Shown here in pieces: positions 25,610-37,026 of a stretch of 64,000 nt of DNA. The DNA lies in contig CM066924.1 in the NCBI GenBank assembly GCA_033964015.1, forward strand, positions 10,752,625 through 10,816,624. The letters run 5' to 3'. This stretch comes from Scolanthus callimorphus (Eukaryota; Cnidaria; Anthozoa; Actiniaria; Edwardsiidae). The position numbers and the translations under genes were made by a program. Under the pieces are notes generated by a model. That model saw only the letters and a list, made by a program, of their open reading frames with translations, had not been told where the DNA came from and did not search any database. Every line of letters starts with the position of its first letter. Position 1 is the stretch's first letter.

Positions 25610-26745
25610 ATTTCGTAATCAAGTGATTTTAAGATTTTCGACTAAAATTCCCGTTTCAGTGTTTGTTTGTTTTTCAGTTTCTCGTACTAAATTGCGTGCG
25701 CCATCCCAAATGCTTCCAATGAGAAATAATCCCGCAAAATCATATTTTTCATTGTCTGAAAACCTTATAAGTCACTTGACAATTTTATTTGGCTTGTGCT
25801 CGAAGCTCCTTTTCGGATTTAAAACAAATGTAGTTTCATTAGTGATGTTTGCCTAATAAAAAGAAGGGGTGGGGCGGCATCGTGCTTCACACGATGCTTG
25901 TGGCGTTTTGCTGCCCTCACCTTCACTGGGAACTCAGAATGAAGTAGTAATTTATCTAATGTAATATCAGATTTTCATGATTTAATAAAGGGGTTATAGA
26001 CTCAGGTTGTCTATAGCCATTTAATCCCAAATAAGTCGTGGTGTATTAGTTCCCAGCGAACAGAGCTCAGGCTAGCCGCAGCATTCGTCCAACAATGGGG
26101 GCGAAGGCATAAATAATATTACATGACCGCTTGGAGGTAAGAATCATGTTTTCAACACTGGAAGATGAAGTTCGTATATCCGCGCCGCTATGTAATATCA
26201 GCTATATACAATGAAACTTACTCTCTGTCCCTCTCCTTTTTGGTAGCTCTGGTTGGTGTACCTCTGCTGTAATGACATGTGCTGTAAAACAAACAAATAT
26301 CAGTCAGTGTGAAAACTTTTTTCACGGCGTAAATCCCCCTGACCTAATTAATTAGGAAGGGAACATGAATCCCACTACGCCGTGAAAAAATCAACCAATA
26401 AAGGCTAGTCTCTCAGAAAGCAAATCATGGCCAAGCTGACGAGCTCTGAGAACGTGTGAATTATAACTATATTGCTAAACTAGTCTAGTCCTATCAACTT
26501 ACGTACGTGTGCATGTATAGACTTACTATTACTTGAGGTCATTTCTTGATTCTGCTCCACAAACACCCCAGGGATTGTGGTGGTATCAGCAGTTCCCTCT
26601 GCTAGATGTTGATAAAAATAAATAATTGCATGAGACAAGACCATATTCATCTTATGATGAAACACCAAGTTAGTGACGTTTTAAGGTTACTGAGAACCTT
26701 CTCGCTCCTCCTCGGAAAAAAATCATACAACTCCTTAGTTTCAGC
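25610..26745. other. Non-coding DNA, no gene recognised
   Basis: Nothing recognised. A short inverted pair TTTTTTCACGGCGTA/TACGCCGTGAAAAAA lies at about 26318-26390. Confidence 0.4.
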
Positions 26746-27294
26746 AAAACATGTCAACCTATATATCGTTGGAAAGCTTATAGAATGGACTAGCGGGCTA
26801 TGGCAAAAAGAAATCATTTTTTAACAAATATATAGTTTTTTAAAGGTTTTATTAAAAATGTGGGTGTGACACTTTCAAGAGCTACCCCCGCAGAACTGCT
26901 TGACCTTGACTCCCAAGTAACACATTGTATTAATCCTCAAAGGTGTTTCTCAAAAACCGTGTCTGCGTTTTTTTTTTTAATTTTGCTTAGTTCAAAAGTT
27001 ATGGAACTTTTAAATTTCCAAGGTCAAATTTTATAGAATTTTCACGCTTTAAAAAGTTTAAAAAATCATAACTTTTGAAATGAACAAAATTAAAAAAAAA
27101 CAGAAACGGTTTTGGAGATAAACACCTTTAGGGAGTCAAGGTCAAGCAGTTCGGCAGCGATAGCTCTTGAAAATGTCACACTCAAATTTTTTATAATACC
27201 TTCAAAAAAATAATATTTATTACAAAGTTACTTCTTTTTGCCAGCCCGCTAGTCCATTCTAGCTTTCCAACGATATATAGGTTGACATGTTTTG
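26746..27294. repeat. Inverted repeat with about 230-bp arms
   Basis: The left arm starts AAAACATGTCAACCTATATA (26747). The right arm ends with its reverse complement (27274-27293). The two match imperfectly through GACTAGCGGGCT, TGACACTTTCAAGAGCTA, ACTGCTTGACCTTGACTCCC and an A/T-rich loop near 27000. Probably a non-autonomous DNA transposon that forms a long hairpin. Confidence 0.75.
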
Positions 27295-27300
27295 TGTATA

Positions 27301-27352
27301 CAGACAGACAGACGGACGAACGGGCAGGCAGGCAGGCAAGCAGGCATACAGG
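27301..27352. repeat. Tetranucleotide microsatellite (CAGA/CAGG/GGAC)
   Basis: Runs of CAGACAGACAGACGGACG followed by GGCAGGCAGGCAGGCAAGCA. Confidence 0.85.
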
Positions 27353-28806
27353 ATGTACATGGATTGACAGGTCCTAGTACAGTACAATGTGTGTGTAGAT
27401 ACCAGAAATTATCCCCCCTCTTCACCCCCTCCTAAATTCCGTTTGTCACATAATAAGCAACTGTGTGCATGAAAAATTATCAAAATTGTTTTGTCTGCTT
27501 TCATCTTACATGCAATACCATCGATACATTCATCGCATATGACGCGTGTATTCCACGGCAACTTTCATGCGATAAACTATATCGCACGTGTCGCGAAGCG
27601 ACGTGTGCGATATCGTTTTTGAAGTGAAATTTAACGTGAAATTCACCAGTCGAGTGATGAATTTTGCTTGAATCACATAGCAAAGATTTGATATTATTTT
27701 AGTGTAGTGCTTCGAGATTTTAACGTTCTTTGTGCGCGGGTAACCTGTTGTTTTATCGAATTCAGCTTTCAGCCATAGAATTCCACGTCGAAGTTCACTC
27801 GTCTTTAGCCAATTAATGCGCGCGTAAGGACCTATGGGATTCTAACTGCTTATTAACAGAGTGCGAGGTCCGTAGTGAGAAATATCAGTCCGATTTGTTT
27901 AAAAAAAAAAAGCTTTCGGGCGGGTTTTTATTTTATTTTCTAAATTTTATTATTTCCAATGAAATGCTTTTTTTACATGAAAATACGCATATTGATAGCA
28001 ACGAGATATATTTCATTAGCCTGCTATTTTTTGTTTGTCCCAAATTTTGCATTATTCAATAGTGCAAGTCCGATACTAAAGCTTTAGGTCATTTTTGTAA
28101 CCGGCTTCAAGGTCAGTACCACTAGTTAACTTCTGGTTTTATTAGGCTTTTGGTTAAAAATAAAAAAATAAAAAAAAATAAATGCGGCCCAAAAAAATTG
28201 ACGCGGGCCTAGACGGGAAACAATTATCATTATTTTTTTTTGCTTGGCCTAATAGGACCTGATACCTCGTACCTGTTACGGCATCCGCACCAGAATCACT
28301 CAGTTGACTATCAGAATCTTTCATATCAACATCTAAAACAAATAATCATAATAACAAAGGTTGAAGTATTAAGAAATGTAAAATATTATTCAAGGCCATG
28401 GTAATGAAAGTCATAGATTTGCGTCCGAATATTTTTTTTAAAAACACATGCGGCCGTTTTTCATTATTCATTATTTTCCTTTAAAGGCTCTTTTAGTCCT
28501 TTCAGGTAGTCCTAGATGAACTACGATGCTCAAGAAAATACTACCATACACAGAAGCATGCTGTGATTCACACGAAGACTTCAGAAAAAAGCTATGTAAC
28601 AAATAACCTCTGACACGTGGTATGTATGTCTCTCACGCTGTATCGCACAAAGGTAACCAACTACATGATATTTTTATCGTTTTTAACTGTAGTTTTGAAA
28701 GGCGTACCTACAAAAATTTTTTCTTAAATAAACTTTTGTCACAAATAATGATCATTTAATAGAATAATGAAATTTTTAAGCGGTAGCCCCCTTTAAGGGG
28801 TAGCCC
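27353..28806. other. Non-coding DNA, no gene recognised
   Basis: AT-rich with poly-A and poly-T runs near 27900 and 28160. No ORF with a recognisable motif. Confidence 0.4.
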
Positions 28807-28834
28807 TTAAAGGCTGGTTTTCATATAATCGCGC

Positions 28835-29270
28835 CGATCTCTTCAGTCTCGCTAGTCGCATGAAATAGTGTACACGCGATCCATGCGATTATATGGAAAC
28901 ACTTCTCTCACGATCGGAAGAGACTGAAACGATCGGGGCGATCGCGATCGCGCGTATAGAACACTGTTCTATCCAGGAGATCGCATGCGATTGAATGAGA
29001 TCATATGGAGACATTGAAAAGCGTTCGAAAGCGATTGATGCCATCTGAATGGCGCACAAAACATTCATATCGATCGGTGAGATTGGTAATAATAATAATA
29101 ATAATCAATTTATATAGCGCCACTTCTACTAAAAATCCAGTGGCGCTTTACAATGATATATCATAACAATAGTTTAAAATGGAATAACATGGGTAACATG
29201 CATACGATCGCATCGAATCGCATGGATCGCGTGTGCACTATTTCATGCGATCGGCGAGACTGATAAGACC
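28835..29270. repeat. Nested CGATCG-rich hairpin in the fold-back element
   Basis: CAGTCTCGC...CGCATGAAATAGTG at 28847-28873 pairs inverted with CACTATTTCATGCGATCGGC at 29237-29256. The interval is dense in GATCG and CGATCG. It is absent from the right arm, so it is either a nested insertion or a left-end specialisation. Confidence 0.6.
29087..29170 (-). mobile_element. SINE 3' tail fragment
   Basis: (AAT)n followed by TTTATATAGCGCC and GGCGCTTTACAATG. On the minus strand this matches the tail of the tRNA-derived SINE at 36610 (GCGCTATATAAG plus a TTA repeat). Only the tail is present. Confidence 0.55.
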
Positions 29271-30230
29271 GAAGTAGTGCAGGAATATCGTGCAGAAAAA
29301 GTAGTAAATTGTTCATTTTGATGGAAAAAGCATGAAACTTGGCAGGATGATAGAGCGTCCAATGCTAAGCAATTCTGGATGTAGACCCACCCTCGATAAC
29401 GTATACTTCCAGTTTTATAGCAGTGGAATTAATTATCCTTTAAACAAATAAAATAACGTGTTGCCTTTTGTGTTCAGACACGAAATTTTGTATCATGACA
29501 GAGTATGCAATACCCTACAATTCTACAATACTTGACACCCCCCTGATCATGTACTTCCAGTGTACCAAGATGGTATTCATTATCACATAAAATCAGAAAC
29601 AAAGGGCGTTGCCTTCAAGATACACGCATGGAAATTCACGTGAAAATGTACCATGGTACAATGGGAAAATTCGCATGTAGACCCACTCATGCACTTCCAG
29701 TTTTATTGAAATGGAGTAAATAATTATCCTTTAAATTATAAGAAAATGACGCTTGCCTTTTGATTTCAGACACGAAAGTTTGTATCGTGACAGAGTATTC
29801 AATACCCTACAATTCTAAAATACTTGATACCCCCTGATCATGTACTTCCAGTGTACCAAGATGGTATTCATTATCACATAAACTCAGTAACAAAGGGCGC
29901 TGCCTTCAAGATTTACGCATGGAAATTCACGTGAAAATGTACCATGGTACAATGGGAAAATTCGCATGTAGACCCACACCCGAACTCATTTCCAGTTTTA
30001 TCAAAATGGAATTAATTAGTCTTAAAAGTGGTGTCAGTCTTTCGAAGACTTTGGTATTCATGATCAAGAGCCACCTCAACCCCCTCCCCCCCCAGCCACA
30101 CACACACCCCCTGTCATTTACTTACAGTATCATGGGGATGGAAAAAATCACAGCATGATTGCAGCACAAAAATAGAACCATATAAAAACGCATTATATTT
30201 TTTGTAACAACGCTTGACCAAATAGATATG

Positions 30231-30337
30231 GGTTGTTCAAAGGTGGATTAAATTTAAACCAGGTTTAGTTCTGAACAAAACCATCGAGTCACCATGGTAA
30301 TTAATCCTGGATTAGTGCTAAACCACTTTCGAGCAAC
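30231..30337. mobile_element. Short MITE in the fold-back loop, copy A
   Basis: Starts GGGTTGTTCAAAGGTGGATT and ends CCACTTTCGAGCAAC, an imperfect terminal inverted repeat. A second copy is at 33080. It sits in the loop between the two arms. Confidence 0.65.
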
Positions 30338-31514
30338 TGAACCCACTGGTATAAGCTCCATAGAGATCGATTTCAGCAACGATTTGATAGTCCTCGGGCA
30401 TGAGGGACACAGCCACTGTTGAAACCGTCTCTACTGTAAGAAATATAAATCCACTGGGAAAGATGCATTGGAAACTTCATTAATAGTCGCATTAACAAGA
30501 AAGAGAAGTCTTTGTCTGACCCGATAAAGTGGAGTCTTTTGGTCAAGCGTTGTTACAAAAATATAATGCGTTTCTATATGTTACTATTTTTGTGCTGCAA
30601 TCATGCTGTGATTTATTCCATCCCCTGATACTGTAAGTATATGACTGGGGGTCTTGATCATGAATAGCAAAACATGCAATAATGCATAACTCTTAACATA
30701 CAGAATTTGACCCTGACACCGCTTTAAAGTCAGCCCAACACCGCTTTAAAGTCTAAATTAATGCCACTTCGATAAAACTGGAAGTGCATGTGTCAGGGCG
30801 TGGGTCTACATGCAAAATTGCCCATTGCACCATGGTCCATCTTAAATTGATGCGTGTATCTTGAAGGCAACGCCCTCTGTTACTGATTTTATGTGATAAT
30901 AAATTCCATATTGGTACACTGGAAGCACATGATCAGGGGGGTGTTACGTATTGTAGAGTTGTAAGGTATTTTAATACCCTGACACGATACAAAATACCGT
31001 GTCTGAAGAGAAAAGGCATACATCAGTTTGTTAAGTTTAAAGGATAATTAATTCCACTTCGATAAAACTGAAAGTGCATGTGTTAAGGCATGGGTACATG
31101 CGAATTTGCCCATTGCACCATGGTCCATTTTTACACGAACGTACATGCGTGTATCTTGAAGGCAACGCCCTCTGTTACTGATTTTATGTATAATGAATTC
31201 CATATTGGAACTCTGGAAGTACATGATCAGGGGGGTGTTACGTATTGTAGAATTGTAGGGTATTGAATACTCTGTCATGATACAAAATTTTGTGTCTGAA
31301 CTCAAAAGGTAACACTTTATTTTATTAGTTTAAATGATAATTAATTCCACTGCTAGAAAACTGGAAGTATACTTATCGAGGGTGGGTCTACATCCAGAAT
31401 TGCTCGGCATGGGACGCTCTATCACCCTGCCAAGTTTCATGCTTTTTCCGTCAAAATGAACAATTTTTCACCAAATTCCTGCACTAAAGAGATTATATGG
31501 AAACCAGCCTTTAG

Positions 31515-33079
31515 AAAAATGCGGGCGGTGGACGCAAATCTATGACTTTCGTTACCTTAGCCTAAACAAGACCATCATCAACCATCACACGCACCTGTAT
31601 AAGAATCACCGATTTGATTACCCTCATCTCTGTCAACATCTACAACAAATAGAGATTGAAATAATATCAATACACTAAAAAGGCCATCTGTGGTATGTAA
31701 TCAGTAGTTTCCCAACACAAAGTCCATTGTTGCGCCTTTTGGGTATACGAAGGATCCATTTTCTGAACTAATATTTCGATATAGGCACCACCCGAAAACA
31801 GAGCTGCCACTAGATTAGTAATAAATAAACGACGTCACGTAACTATTTTTGACATCCATCATATCTCCAAAACAATTGTTTCCAAGTTCCGTTTTTTAGG
31901 AATTGGCTTTCGAGGATAACCCTATCTCGAAATCTGCTGATGACAATGTCATACTTGCCATACAAATGCGCACATTAATGCTGTTCATAGTACTTTGATT
32001 TTTGTTATCACATTTGAGTATTTGAAACTACAAAGGACATTTAATGTTCCTTTTGATTGAAGTACGCGCTAGTTGAAATCCCGCTGTGCCCAACACGCTC
32101 GGCGTAAATTGAATTTTAAGTAACACGTGGGAAACGAATGACCCACAATTCCTTAGCAACGTCTGGGCTTTCGCGGGTGAAAAACCAAAGGGACTCCACA
32201 GGAGCCGCACGATATATTACCTCCATCTAACAGTAGGAGTATGCCAGGCAGGTTTCGTTCCAGCTTCTCCCTGCTAAGATGCACACACCCTACACTTGTA
32301 TGTCCAATACGCATGTGTTTGCTAGTGCACCCTAATGCGTTCTGCTTGACGTAATTGCAAAATGTCTTGGCAGACATTGATGTAGCCGCAATACTCGTGA
32401 GTGCGCTGTTGACATTGAAGCTAACATTTTGACCAAAGTCACATGTCGGTGTGATGTCAAGCCTCATGAACTTATTTGCCTGTGAGATAATAACAGAGAT
32501 CCTCACTAACACAACAGACTGACATTTAGATAAAATGACTGCAGACAGCAGACTACAGAGGCCCTACTAGGGGGGTCACCGTGTCGCTAGTCTACGTTTC
32601 AAAACAGACCGTGTCACGATTTCGCAGGCTTTTGCTAGAGTCACTGTTAGTATTTTGATAGAATGGCTCGTCGTTCGTCGCTGTTTCGGAAAGGCCGTGT
32701 CGCGTTTTCAACGTAGTTCAAGGCCGTGTCCTTACATGACTGGGTATGAAATGCAGAATCTGAATGGCGAAATCAAGCAAAATAAGTTTGCTGTATGATA
32801 CACCCCTTTTTTGGTGGCCATTTAAATACAAAAAGTGACTGAACTTCTGATGCCACAATGTTTGAGGGGAAATTTACTCAGGGGGATTCACTGATGAAAT
32901 GCATACCTCCAAACCCCAAATGAGCTCAAAAACCTGGATATTGTGTTTCAAATGCAACAACTGTATGAGAAAATCCCGACAAATTTACCCTGGAGATATA
33001 CAGTAAGTATATGGTAAGTTTCACTTTTTTCATGGGAGATCACGAGAGACTCTCCCGCCCAGGAACGTCAACCAGGTGC
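31515..33079. other. Non-coding DNA, no confident gene
   Basis: A minus-strand ORF at 32153-32512 (119 codons) has no clear family; a weak resemblance to Mutator-like transposase remnants (TFCNYV) cannot be supported. Nothing else recognised. Confidence 0.35.
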
Positions 33080-33188
33080 GGGTTGTTCAAAGGTGGATTA
33101 AATTTAAACCAGGTTTAGTTCTGAACAAAACCATCGTGTCACCATGGTAATTAATCCTGGGTTAGTGCTAAACCACTTTCGAGAAACC
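33080..33188. mobile_element. Short MITE, copy B
   Basis: Closely similar to 30231-30337, with the same GGGTTGTTCAAAGGTGGATT start and CCACTTTCGAGAAACC end. Confidence 0.65.
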
Positions 33189-34006
33189 GGACCCTAGGGC
33201 CGTAGCCCGGAGATTTTTGTGTGAATTTTGCGCCCGCGAAATATGCCGACTTTTATCGCTAAATTAGTACCAATAAAAGCACTATGTTATTATTATTATT
33301 TTTTTCAGCGATGTCGGTATATATATATTTTTTCATATTATTTTCAATACAATATGTATGCAATATGAGCTCGGGTCGCCTGTGGGAGCGAGAGGGACTG
33401 GGAGCAGATGGACGCAAATATGAAAAATGGCCCAAAATGGCGGACCCTGCAAATTTGAAGAATGAAATAGCTGGCCTGAAACCGCATTGGATTCAAGTTG
33501 ATACTGTTGATAGGACTCAATGGAGAAAAAATAACAGGTACTTAAGTGTTCATACTTTTAAACTGTTCGAAATTCCTTACCACCGTATGCATTGCTACAC
33601 GACCTTCAAATTCCCGGTTGCGATTGGCGATTTTACGCAAGAAAATTCGAAAATTGTAAACATTCGAGGCAAGGAAGACAAAAGATAGCTTAACATTATT
33701 TTGGTTGATAGACTATTGGAATCAATTTCAACCCACTGAAGTCGCCGAATCCAGCGGCGGTTTGGTTTGATAGAAAGCTAAAAAACGCCCATCGCAACAT
33801 GGAATTTTGAGTATTTTGAGTCGCGTAGCAATGCATACAGTGATAAAAATCATCACTGTTGCGATTGGTGATTTTACGCATGACAAACTGTAATCACTAT
33901 TGTTAATTTTCTTGAACCAGAAATTAGGTAAACACTCGAGGCAGGGAAGTTAACGGAATCTTAAAACCATTTGAGTTAATAAACACACACCTTGTTAACT
34001 TAAGTT
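33189..34006. other. Non-coding DNA, no confident gene
   Basis: A plus-strand ORF at 33284-33688 has a hydrophobic T-rich start and a phrase DRTQWRK reminiscent of LINE C-termini. This is not enough to call it. Two similar phrases (GATTGGTGATTTTACGCA-like, near 33615 and 33860) suggest a degraded local duplication. Confidence 0.3.
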
Positions 34007-34432
34007 AGGGAGCATTCATTATTTATACCAGTGGGTGGGCTGGCAAGATTTTTCATACAGCCCCAAAACCTCTTGACCCCCCTCCAAGTATCAATAAAAA
34101 CCTCAAAACCCCTTTAGGCAATTTTTATAATAATGATAGCTCCCCCTCTCCCTCTTTAGAGCAGGACGAAATTTTGGGACTTCTAGATACCAAGTAGACC
34201 ATTTCCTGTATTTTTAGGACATTTCCTGCGTGCATGAACAGTTTGTTGTTATTTTACAGGTGTGCATCCTCTTGTATCCATATGTTGAATTAAAGTCACG
34301 CCATAAAATGATGACCCCTCACAGTTGTTTTCATATTTTCTGGTGACCCCCTACTTGAACGTGCCGAATTTAACATGGGCCCCCCTTAATTCTTGCCAGC
34401 CCACCCCCTGGCATAAGTAATGAATGCTCCCT
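34007..34432. mobile_element. 426-bp MITE
   Basis: The left end AGGGAGCATTCATTA and right end TAATGAATGCTCCCT are inverted. Homology continues through GTGGGTGGGCTGGCAAGA versus TCTTGCCAGCCCACCCCC. The interior is C- and T-rich. No clear target-site duplication. Confidence 0.7.
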
Positions 34433-34489
34433 TCATTAAAAGAGTTTTGCTAACGCAAAAACACGAGAATATCATGAATTCAAGTATAA

Positions 34490-35858
34490 CATGCTTGACA
34501 TTTTGCCGTCATCTTAACGCCATCATTATAAGAGTGAAATAACAAAGAGCTAAACAAGTTTAAATAAAGCAAATAGGGGGCGAGAAGCTCTTATACAAGC
34601 ACTTTAGCATAGAGTCGGTTCATATATTGAGTGCCGGCCTGAGAATACAGATAGCAGTTCTTTCACCAAGCAATCAAATTTGTTGCTGCATGTTACAAAA
34701 GTCCCATTTCAAATTCTCTGATCTACCGCTGAATAGGCATCAACGACGCCTAAATACAGCAGGAGCCTCAATTTGAACCCAAAAGTTGGGAAATAGCAAA
34801 CGAGTCCAAAAACTTTCTCTATTGTCTTCATTCCAGCTTCATCAGTTTCTCATTGGTATTCACAACTTTTTCTACTTCAAAATGAGGCTACTGTATTTAT
34901 GCCCTGCCAATGCCTATAATTCACAGTGGTAGAGTAGAGAATTAAAAACTGGACTATTACATGGAATAGTTCAAGTAGTTGCTGAGGCATTTTGGTGTTG
35001 TGACCAGTTCCTATAGTCACACTAAACATGACATCCACCAATCTGTCAGATTTACTATGGAGACCAAGCAAGGGGGATCCCTCCTTGTCTTAGGAATTGA
35101 ACTGTGCAACTGTGCAAGCCAGATGAGACCCAAGTCTACATCAAGCCGACTAACACTGCCCTCCTCTTCCACTTTCAGAGTCATGCTGACATTGTGTAAA
35201 ACGTGGTCTACTCAACATCACGCCTAACAGGCTTTCTTCAAACTGAGAGTGATTCCATGAGGAATACAACCATCTTCATGAAGTTTTCGAAAGGCTTTAA
35301 ATACCCAAACATCTAGTTGAAGGAGCAATAAAGCAGTTTGTTGACAAGAAGATGTCACCCCTGGAGCCCCCCCCCCCCCCCCATCTCAGTTTGTGCCTTA
35401 AACACCCTCCGTTGTTGTCAGACATAGTGCTCCCTTTCAAAGACCAGGCTTCCACTAATAGCATTAAGGAACGATTGAATAGTTTCAGTTCTATAATTAA
35501 TTAGCTGTCAAACCCGTGTTTGTCAGTGCCAAAGCTTGAAAAAAAACTCAAACTAAATGTTAACCAACAAGTGTTGTTCATAATTTCAATGTCACATGTG
35601 TGATGATGCAGGATATGTAGGTGACACAGGCAAGCACCTGCACCGATCTCGGTGAAGAACACAAGCGCAAATTTGATTGCTTGGTGAAAGAAATCCTATT
35701 TATCCGCATTCTAGGCAGGCACTAGATTTACAGACTAACTGTGCTAAAGTGTTTGTATAATTTTTTCTTGCCCCCTATTTGCTTATTTAAATTTGCTTAG
35801 CTGTTTGTTATTTCACTCTTGATAAGTGTTAAGATGATGCCAAAACATCGAGCATAAA
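34490..35858 (+). mobile_element. Degraded Penelope-like element with inverted terminal copies (PLE-1)
   Basis: Plus-strand peptide fragments in several frames follow the PLE order: FTMETKQGGSL near 35055, a GIELCN phrase near 35090, a KTWSTQHH phrase near 35203, then DDAGYVGDTGKHLH near 35605-35645, which resembles the start of a GIY-YIG endonuclease. Frames are broken by many stops. The 190-bp end (35668-35858) is repeated inverted at 34490-34682, sharing CAAATTTG, TTTCACCAAGCAATC, GCAAATAGGGGGC and AAGAGTGAAATAACAAA. Inverted or partial flanking copies are a known PLE habit. The element is inactive. Confidence 0.7.
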
Positions 35859-35930
35859 ACTTATTGATATTCTTACTTTTGTTAACTGGAAATTTCAAAT
35901 TCAATTCATGCCTCCAAACTCCCCTCATAC

Positions 35931-36586
35931 CTTGTCAGGGTTTGCATTTGCCCATGCAAAAAACTTTCTTAGGGCACTTTCACATGGGTGTTCGATCTGG
36001 TTTGGCATTTCCACTTCTGTCTTTGGAGCTCCTAGGGGAACTTTTCCTTTCAGCAATTCCTTGTACTTTGGTACAGTGACATCCACAAAGAATTTCTTTG
36101 TTGCTTCCCAATAATGACTCTTAAGGCCAATGTATTCTAGGATCTACAAGAGAAACCAAGTAAAATAATAATAGCATATGAGATGCACCTTCCATTTTAA
36201 TATGCTAATGTTGGATAGCTATTGCTCTTGGTGTTTTCCCCATACCAATTCAATGATAACATGATTGCTGTCCCCTTTTACAAAACATTAGGTTGAGATT
36301 CCGGTTTAATGAAATTACCTTTCCTGTTGAGTACAAAAGTACAGCATAATTTGATTCCGATCTGACATCGATTCCTTGTTGCTGTACCAATTTGTCTATT
36401 TCACCAAAGAGGGCATCCTTTGTCATCTCAAGGTAGGCATCATGAAGCTTAATCATAATGCCTACACTCTTTGCAGCATTTGTTTGATGTTGTTCAAAGT
36501 CATTTCGGCCATCAATCCTTTCAGAAATTGACTGAGTTCTCTCAGTCTTTTTTGCAAAAGGAATTGGTAGCAAGCGAGTGAAAAAC
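35931..36586 (-). CDS. Two adjacent exons of an unrecognised gene
   Basis: Upstream exon 36586-36319: acceptor CTTTTCCCCAG, donor GAAAG|GTAATT, 268 nt, about 89 codons, including FFTRLLPIPFAKK, HDAYLEMTKDALFGEIDKL and NYAVLLYSTGK. Downstream exon 36143-35931: acceptor CTCTTGTAG, donor GACAAG|GTATGA, 213 nt, exactly 71 codons, including ILEYIGLKSHYWEATKKFF, YKELLKGKVPLG and IEHPCESALRKFFAWA. The phase-0 junction keeps both exons open, which is unlikely by chance. I do not recognise the family: soluble, mixed charge, no membrane segment in these exons. First and last exons are not located. PLE-1 lies just downstream (34490-35858), probably in the next intron, and a SINE lies 24 bp upstream of the first exon. 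It could be a host gene or a domesticated or mobile-element gene. Confidence 0.6.
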
Positions 36587-36609
36587 CTGGGGAAAAGAAA
36601 AATCAGAAT

Positions 36610-37026
36610 GGTAATAATAATAATAATAATAATAACGTGCTTATATAGCGCTTTATCCTCGCGGCTCAAAGCGCTTTACATTAATGGATAACTCATCCTA
36701 TAAGAACCAGCTTTATAAACATGAGTGTGTGTTAGTATTGTGAGTTCTGTGACACTGAGGTTGGGCAACTTCCGACGGTCCTAGTGGTTCTTTAACGTCC
36801 CTCTGGTTCCGGTTAGTGTAGTGTATGTGAGAGACGGGGCCTACGGTTTAACGTCCTTATCCGAGAAGACGCGAAGGTCTAACCATTTGCAGATGTTAGA
36901 GCAAAGGCAGCACCTTCTCCTCAATTATTAGAAAAAGACCCTGAGTGTTGGCCCGGCCAGGGTTTGAACTCCCAACCTCCCGAACATAAGCCCGGCGCTC
37001 TACCACTGCGCTAACCGGTCGTCGGT
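36610..37026 (-). mobile_element. tRNA-derived SINE
   Basis: The minus-strand head (about 37026-36955) has an A box TAGCGCAGTGGTAGAGCG and a B box GGGAGTTCAAACCC, as in tRNA-derived RNA polymerase III promoters. A body of about 340 bp follows, ending in AAGCGCTATATAAGCACG and a (TTA)n tail at 36613-36638. Head, body and simple tail are complete, so this is an essentially full-length copy. It relies on a LINE partner for copying. Confidence 0.85.

Larger units (their letters stand above)
28811..31510. mobile_element. 2.7-kb fold-back transposable element
   Basis: TTAA at 28807-28810; TTAG (probably mutated TTAA) at 31511-31514. Ends read AGGCTGGTTTTCATATAATC on the left and, inverted, AGGCTGGTTTCCATATAATC on the right. 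Inside are two roughly 950-bp arms (about 29273-30222 and 30538-31495) that are imperfect reverse complements. Each arm has a duplicated unit of about 290 bp containing GACACGAAATTTTGTATC, TGATCATGTACTTCCAG and ACCATGGTACAATGGG. No transposase frame is present. The ends resemble the 140-bp MITE at 24562, suggesting shared mobilisation. Confidence 0.8.

Noticed and set aside
32153..32512. 119-codon minus-strand ORF as a transposase fragment
   Set aside because: Resemblance to Mutator-like transposases rests on a few residues (NVNSALTSIA, TFCNYV) and no further domain follows. A profile search would decide.
33284..33688. 134-codon plus-strand ORF as a LINE C-terminus
   Set aside because: Only the phrase VDRTQWRK is suggestive; the start is low-complexity and no RT or tail was found nearby.
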